Origin: Culex pipiens pallens
Lineage: Eukaryota; Arthropoda; Insecta; Diptera; Culicidae
Direction of reading: 5' to 3'
Length of the DNA stretch: 64,000 bases
Assembly (NCBI RefSeq): GCF_016801865.2
Contig: NC_068937.1
Coordinates: 96,473,278 to 96,537,277 of the forward strand
This document shows, piece after piece, positions 57,690 to 64,000 of this stretch. The first letter of the stretch is position 1. Every line of letters starts with the position of its first letter. The notes below the pieces were generated by a model that saw nothing but the letters and a program-made list of their open reading frames with translations, did not search any database and had not been told where the DNA came from. The position numbers were made by a program, and so were the translations under genes.

Positions 57690-58454
57690 CGATAGATTTT
57701 TGTCCATAGATTAAGATGCACTATCAATATTAGACCATAATTTAAGTTTTTAGCTTCTCCCAGGCTGATTTATGTCGAAAAATCGCATTTTTGCGAAACT
57801 TTTTTTCAGAAATGCTCATTTAATTTAGGGTAGCCCATTTTTCCCAGCAAAACCAATGCATGCAGCTTGTAGGAAATTTCACGGCAAACATTTTTCCCTC
57901 TGAGAAAATGCAATTTCGACACTCCAGTGCCGAGATATTTGAGTTTTAGTGAGAAAAAAAGTGCCAATTTTCAAAATTTCTCAGAATTTAGAAGCAAGGT
58001 CATGGTATTCTTTCTCATAATAATTTTGGCCACGGAATGCGAATCTGGAATCTAATTTCATGTTAACGGTGATGTTTGGGAGCTACGCCCTTTAGGAATG
58101 TTATTTGCGTGTATTAGCTGCAATTTAAATCGCTTGCAATTTCGGTCAAATCTCGATTTTCTTTTTATTTTGATTGATATTTTACTCACAGAACTATACT
58201 AGTTTAATGTTTTTACATGTTCTGATTATCTTAAGAATATCGTATAACCGCATTTTGTATTGATTCTAAGCGATTTTAGAAAATTTGTTCAAAAAATTGA
58301 CTTTTTTCAGTAAATCGAATAGGGGGTGCGAGAAAGTATTTTATTATTTTTTCTCGTCTGAGAAAACACATTGTTTCTAACATCATCATAATCTATCATT
58401 TAATAAGTGAGCACCTGAAATTCCTCGACATGACCCCAAAATGGGACAGGCTAA
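57690..58454. mobile_element. Incomplete relative of palindromic element C
   Basis: 57770-57965 resembles 47550-47735 (TTTATGTCGAAAAAT, CTTGTAGGAAATTT, GAGATAT). 58270-58454 resembles 48960-49156 (TTGTTTCTAACAT, TCTATCATTT, ATTCCTCGA, GGGACAGGCTA). The right end matches the family terminus, but the left terminus and an 8-bp duplication are missing. Confidence 0.65.
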
Positions 58455-60116
58455 TGTATACCCTTTACCAAAGGAAAGTTAAAAATATCACTCCACAACA
58501 CTTCATATGAGGAATCGCAAGTGGCGTTTCCTATAGCGGAGATACAACAAACCCGGAAGCGTTTCAAAACAAAACAAAAGCTACAACAAACACCAACTGC
58601 ACTCATCTGTTTGTGGGATATCACCGACACTGGTGTAATGTATCCACCTCTTCTCTTCAAACACCAAACTCCGTAACAAATGGACGTTATCGTGCTCCCT
58701 TGTCGCACGTCGCGTTTTGACGTTCCGAGAAAAACGCGGTTTAATGTTTGACCTTGAATTAATCAAAACTAGACTAGTTTTGTTTGGTTGACCATTCTGA
58801 GCGTTGTCGCGAAGTTTAGTTCTCGGAGTCCCGAGTTATACTTACAAATGCTCACAGTAGTCGGGCAATTACGTGTGTCAAACGCGTTCTGACTAAATTC
58901 CCTTTGGCGAGTTGTCACACCAACAAGATTGAAACTTCTTGTGATTGAATTTTAGGGATCTGTGAAGGTTCTCAACTCAATTTGAGCCAACTACGAGCGT
59001 GCGACATGACAGCACACTCAGGACGGGATGTTATCTGGTGCGGCCCACGGTCCAACGCACCCCCAGTAACGGGGTATTGAAATTTACCTATTGTGAGTTG
59101 TGGCTATGTGTGTGTGTGTGTGAGCGGAAGTGGAAAGTTTAGCCGGTTATGGTGCAGCACGCGTCAAATCCGGCTCAGCTTCAAACAAAGCGCAACCCCT
59201 TTTCATGTGTGATGGTGTAGGAGTAACACGGTGCGGTTTCACTGGATTTGATTTCTGAAAGGGCGAGGTAAGGAAGCTAGTTTTGACCTGGGTTGCTAAT
59301 GTCAAGTTCAAAGGATTTTAAGAAAAAGAGCAGAATAAGATGAGTTTAATTAAACAACTTTCTGACCACGTTCCAATCGAGAGAATTTTATGTTAGTGGA
59401 TTCCCTGCCCCAAATTTTGCACCACCCTATTTCGGATAGGAACCACCCTAATCGCCAAACAAAAAAAAACGAGTCTAATTATTCTGGCCAAGGTATGCCA
59501 AATTTGAGCCAACTTGGAACACTTTTGATCTGAATCCTGCTGGTTTGACGTGGAATCGCTGCATAATATAAGGTGCAGTGTTTATGCTACAGGCATGACC
59601 ATCACGACAAAGAGCTTCGGCAAGTTTTAGAACTATTTTATGACTCCAACTGTAGTCGTGAAATGGAGTCAAACAACAAATTGTCATTCAAAGAGGTCAA
59701 AATCAGGCCACTCTACCCTAACCAAACCGGTGATTTTCCGATCGAACCGGAAATCAGCAGAAGGCGGACCCAAACAACCACACACACACCCACAACACGG
59801 GAGGAAAACATCGAGTTCTGGGAAAGCGATTGGATCTGGGTTCCCCGTGAACGCGCGATTAGTCCTGGCACCCGGAACGTGACTCATTTCTATCGATCCT
59901 GGAAGACAGACTGGTGGGACCATGTTTATTCCCGGGGATTTACATATGGAAATTACTTGTGGCGTTACTGTATAATATTGGACATAGTGTGTCCCGCTCT
60001 CATCAGGTGCATCCAACTGGGGACGCCAAACAACAGTCACCACAAAAGGAATTTTCCAGGGAAAATCGATCAATTTGATACCATGTTTGTGCGAAAGCGA
60101 GAATGAATAATCTCGA
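58455..60116. other. Non-repetitive DNA, possible but unsupported ORF at 59573-60106
   Basis: GC-richer than its surroundings. The plus-strand frame 59573-60106 (177 codons, Trp-rich stretch FWESDWIWVPRERA) is the longest non-repeat frame in the window, but the minus strand is open for 129 codons across the same interval. I recognise no domain, and no splice or promoter evidence favours it. A short TG run lies at 59109-59121. Confidence 0.35.
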
Positions 60117-60120
60117 ACAA

Positions 60121-61983
60121 GAGCAGTTCTCTCAGATTTCGGTCATTCGATTTGTTTTGTATTTTTTAATCCGACTGAAACTTTGTTGGTGCTTTCGGTA
60201 TGCCCAAAGAACCCATTTTTCATCATTAGTTTGTCCATATAATTTTCCATACAAATTTGGCAGCTGTCCATACAAAAATGATGTATGAAAATTCAAAAAT
60301 TTGTATCTTTTGAAGGAATTTTTGATCGATTTGGTGTCTTCGGAAAAGTTGTAGGTATGGATACGGACTACACTGAAAAAAAGATACACGGTAAAAAAAT
60401 TTTGGCGATTTTTTATTTAACTTTTGTCACTAAAACTTGATTTGCAACAAAAACACTATTTTTAATAATTTTTTATTTTTTGATATGTTTTAGAGGACAT
60501 CAAATGCCAACTTTTCAGAAATTTTCAGGTTGTTCAAATAATCTTTGACCGAGTTATATTTGGTCGCAAACATTTTTCAACTTAATTTTTCGATGTAAAA
60601 TCAAATTTGCAATCAATAAATACAATACTGAAATTTCGATAAAGTGCACCGTTTTCAAGTTAAAGCCATTTTTAGGTAACTTTTTTGAAAATAGTCGCAG
60701 TTTTTCATTTTTTTAAATTAGTGCACATGTTTGCCCACTTTGGAAAAAAATATTTTTGAAAAGCTGAGAAAATTCTCTATATTTTGCTTTTTTGAAATTT
60801 TTTGATACGACCCTTAGTTGTTGAATTATTGCCATGAAAAGGTTTAAAAACATGAAAATTGATGTTTTCCAAGTCCCAACCAAACAACCCACCATTTTCT
60901 AACGTCGATATCTCAGCAACTAATGGTCCGATTTACAATGTTAAAGTATGAAACATTCGTGAAATTTTCCGATCTTTTCGAAAAAAAAAATGTTTTCAAT
61001 TTTTTTGAATCAAGACCAACATTTCAAAAGGGCTAAGCATTCATTATTACGCGCTTTTAAAATGTTAGTCTTGGTTTCAAAATATTTTTTTTTGAAAAGA
61101 TTGGAAAATTTCACGAATGTTTCATATTTTTTATATTGTAAATCTGACCATTAGTTGCTGAGATATCGACACTAAAAAAAGGTTGTTTGTTTGGGTGAGA
61201 CTTAGAAACATCAATTTTCCTGTTTTTTAACCTTTGCATGGCAATATCTCAGCAACTAAGGGTCGTATCAACAATTTTTAAAAAAGCAAGGTATAAAGAA
61301 TTTTCTCAGCTTTTCAAAAATATTTCATTCACAAGTGGGCAAACATGTGCACTAATTTAAAAAAAAATGAAAAACTGCGACTATTTTTAAAAACGTTACC
61401 ATAAAATGGCTTTAATTTAAAACGGTGCACTTTATCAAAATTTCAGTAAAGTACTTTTTGATTGCAAATTTGATTTTACATCAAAAAATGAAGTTGAACA
61501 ATTTTTGCAAACAATATTTCGATTTTTTTAAAATCAGTATTGCTTAAAAAATTCATAACTCGGTCAAAGATTTTTTGCACAACCTGGAAATTTCTGAAAA
61601 GTTGGCATTTGATGTCCCCTAAAACATATAAAAAAAAAATAAAATAGTGTTTTTTTGCAAATCAAAAAAAGTTCAATAAAAAATCACGAATTTTTTTTTT
61701 TTAACCATGTATCATTTTTTTTCAGTGTAGTCCTTATCCATGCCTTTAACTTTGCCAAAGACACCAAATCGATCAAAAAATTCCTTCAAAAGATACAGAT
61801 TTTTGAATTTTCATGCATCATTTTTGTATGGACAGCTGCCAAATTTGTAAGGAAAATTATATGGACAAACTAATGCTTGCAGCTTCTTTGTGCATACTGA
61901 AAGCACCACAAAAGTTTTAGCCGGATTTAAAAATATAAAACTTAAAATTCAAAACAAAAGATTGATTTCGTAGAGAATTGCTC
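60121..61983. mobile_element. Foldback transposable element, copy 2 (1.86 kb, TSD ACAA)
   Basis: Same family as 3287-5221. It starts GAGCAGTTCTCT and ends in the complement of GAGCAATTCTCT. A 4-bp ACAA flanks both sides (60117-60120 and 61984-61987). Arms of about 900 bp meet near 61040, and are more diverged from each other than in the first copy, with several indels, so this copy is probably older. Confidence 0.9.
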
Positions 61984-61987
61984 ACAA

Positions 61988-62843
61988 TTGAAACATAATT
62001 TCTGTTCGAAGGAAATTCACCTCACTGTAAATTACAATTAGTCGGAACCCGTGTCAACGCAACGAAAAATCGAAGAATTCGACACCAAAGGGCCAAACTC
62101 AAACAGGCAAGTGGAGGGAAAGAAAAAAAAGTTAATCACTGGCCGTGTCACGAATCGTGAAACTGAAAGCGCACGAACGGAAGGAGCGAAAAAAAAGTTT
62201 CTGCTGAAAAGCAAATTAAAAAGCAATTTATTCGACTTGAAATTTTTTTTCCACAGGCGGAACCTAAAACTGTCAGCACATCAATGAGGTGAAAATTGCG
62301 GGAAGGGAGGAAAAAATTGTCCAACAGTAATCAATATTTTAATTGGATGAAGGAGCAGCAGCAGCAGCAGCAAAAAAGTTCACGCTTCCTGGTTCAACGT
62401 GGGCAAATCGAACTGGAAATTGTGTCAAATCAAAGAGGAAGTAGTAATAAAAATGGCAAAGTATAATTAAGTTTGAGGAAAAAGCTTACATCAAGTGAAA
62501 TTCACAAAAAAATGAAGCATATTAAAATTCTCGGAAATCGACAGTTATTAGTTGGTTACTCAGAAGAGAAAAACCCAATCGATCATCAGGTGAGTAACGA
62601 AAAAACGAATCGAATCGAAATCCTATCGACTGTGCACGCCCCCTTCTAATTGACCGCTGGGAACCATTAATCTTGGCTCCACCGGAGAATACTCGACAAC
62701 ATCCCGCTTCGCTGTCCCGGCCCATCAGGGGACCCATTCATCAGGTCAACCCCCTTCCGAAAAGCGAAGAAAGAAAACCAGAACTTTTATCGAACATATC
62801 GCGGTGAGAGCCAATTTCGACGTAGGGCAAAGTGGCAATGACT
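61988..62843. other. No gene seen; short (CAG)5 run
   Basis: Plain DNA. A CAG/GCA trinucleotide run is at 62355-62371. Short frames only. Confidence 0.5.
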
Positions 62844-64000
62844 GACATGTCTTCAACTGTCTTCAATTGTCTTCAAATTTCTTCATTTGTATTCAACTGT
62901 CTTCAACTAACTTTAAATGTCTTCAACTGTCTTCAACTGTCTTCAATTGTCTTCAACTGTCTTCAATTGTCTTCAACTTTCTTCAATTGTATTCAACTGT
63001 CTTCTACTGTCTTCAATTGTCTTCAATTGTCTTCAATTGTCTTCAATTGTCTTCAATTGTCTTCAATTGTCTTCAATTGTCTTCAATTAACTTCAATTGT
63101 CTTCAATTGCCTTCAATTGTCTTCAATTGTCTTCAACTGTCTTCAATTTTCTTCAATTGTCTTCAATGGTCTTCAATTGCCTTCAATTGTCTTCAACTGT
63201 CTTCAATTGTCTTCAATTGTCATCAATCGTCTTCAATTGTCTTCAATTTTCATCAATTGTCTTCAAATGTCTTAAATTGTCTTCAAATGTCTTCAACTGT
63301 CTTCAATTGTCTTCAATTGTCTTCAATTGTCCTCAATTGTCTTCAATTGTCCTCAATTGTCTTCAATTGACTTCAATTGTCTTTAACTGTCTTTAAATGT
63401 CTTCAATTGTCTTCAATTGTGTTCAATTGTCTTCAATTGTCTAATTTTTCCTTCAATTTTCTTCATTTGTCTTCAATTGTCTTCAACTGTCTTCAACTGT
63501 CTTCAAATGTCTTCACTTGTCTTCAACTGTCTTCAACTGTCTTCAACCGTTTTCAACTGTTTTAACTGTCTTCAACTTTTTTGTCTTCAATTGTCTTCAT
63601 TTGTCTCAATTGTTCTCAATTGTCTTCAATTGTCTTTAATTGTTTTCAATTGTCTTTAACTGTCTTTAATTGTCTTCAATTGTCTTCAATTGTGTTCAAT
63701 TGTCTTCAATTGTCAAATTTTTTCTTCAATTTTCTTCATTTGTCTTCAATTGTCTTCAACTGTCTTCAAATGTCTTCACTTGTCTTCAATTGTCTTCAAT
63801 TGTCTTCAATGGTCTTCAATTAACTTCAATTGTCTTCAATTGCCTTCAATTGACTTCAATTGTCTTTAATTGTCTTCAATTGTCTTTAACTGTCTTTAAT
63901 TGTCTTCAATTGTCTTCAATTGTGTTCAATTGTCTTCAATTGTCTAATTTTTTCTTCAATTTTTTTCAAATGTCTCCAATTGTCTTCAACTGTCTTCAAC
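62844..64000 (+). repeat. 10-bp minisatellite (TTGTCTTCAA)n, runs off the window end
   Basis: At least 115 units of TTGTCTTCAA with T/C and A/T variants, each junction often making the palindrome CAATTG. Marker strings such as GTCTAATTTTT recur at about 63440, 63711 and 63942, each preceded by the same order of variants, showing duplicated blocks of 230-270 bp. Frames reading SSIVFNCLQL are repeat translations. Confidence 0.97.

Noticed and set aside
59573..60106. 177-codon frame as a host gene
   Set aside because: No recognised domain, an opposite-strand frame of 129 codons overlaps it, and no promoter or splice support. Left as an unassigned region.
62844..63823. SSIVFNCLQL-repeat frames
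   Set aside because: Translation of the 10-bp TTGTCTTCAA unit (30 bp per 10 residues).

Overview
The window is repeat-dense, AT-rich, intron-less-looking eukaryotic DNA with no credible host protein-coding gene. The long open frames all lie in tandem repeats or transposon remnants. The mix of tRNA-derived SINEs, a Jockey-like LINE gag, many TIR/foldback elements, short-unit minisatellites and GGAGTC hexamer blocks fits a dipteran, most probably a culicine (Culex-like) mosquito. That assignment is inference from repeat style; no species-diagnostic gene is present. The stretches between repeats look like intergenic or long-intron DNA.

Layout. 1-5.6 kb: a dispersed repeat, a 246-bp SINE, a TTCTGCCGAATG minisatellite and a 1.9-kb foldback element. 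5.6-8.7 kb: a second SINE split by a 2.77-kb hAT-like element, itself carrying a TA-flanked element. 8.9-9.3 kb: a 469-bp element whose ends recur on a giant relative at 41-51 kb. 11-20 kb: arrays of 9-bp and 7-bp units in otherwise plain DNA. 21.3-22.9 kb: a gag-only (ORF1-only) LINE copy with two frameshifts. 23.8-28 kb: small MITEs, a 28-bp satellite and a second hAT-like element related to the first. 28.3-34.7 kb: two foldback elements with tandem-repeat arms, hosting a third SINE and a PIF/Harbinger-type MITE. 34.8-38.4 kb: an older LINE gag interrupted by a 5'-truncated gag-only LINE, then an 802-bp SINE with a 25-bp target duplication.

The most striking object is a nest at 39.85-56.86 kb. 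Each layer is bounded by its own target-site duplication (TSD). A hAT-like element (TSD GGTAAATG) holds a second one (TSD GTAAATAT). The second holds a 9.8-kb element inserted in a T-run. That element is filled by about 40 copies of a 141-bp unit plus inverted segments, and is itself hit by a 1.9-kb palindromic hAT-like element (TSD ATGCCCAT) and a TTA-flanked MITE. A further hAT-like element (TSD CTTATGAT) lies to its right. Empty sites preserved in inverted copies confirm two of these insertions from the sequence alone. The 9.8-kb element resembles Helentron/HINE (DINE-1-like) rolling-circle elements in its T-run insertion, hairpin ends and internal satellite; that classification is inference.

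57-64 kb: a 37-bp LINE tail insertion, a relative of the palindromic hAT, a second 1.9-kb foldback element and a 10-bp TTGTCTTCAA array running off the window end. No element here encodes an intact transposase or reverse transcriptase, so all would depend on enzymes supplied from elsewhere.
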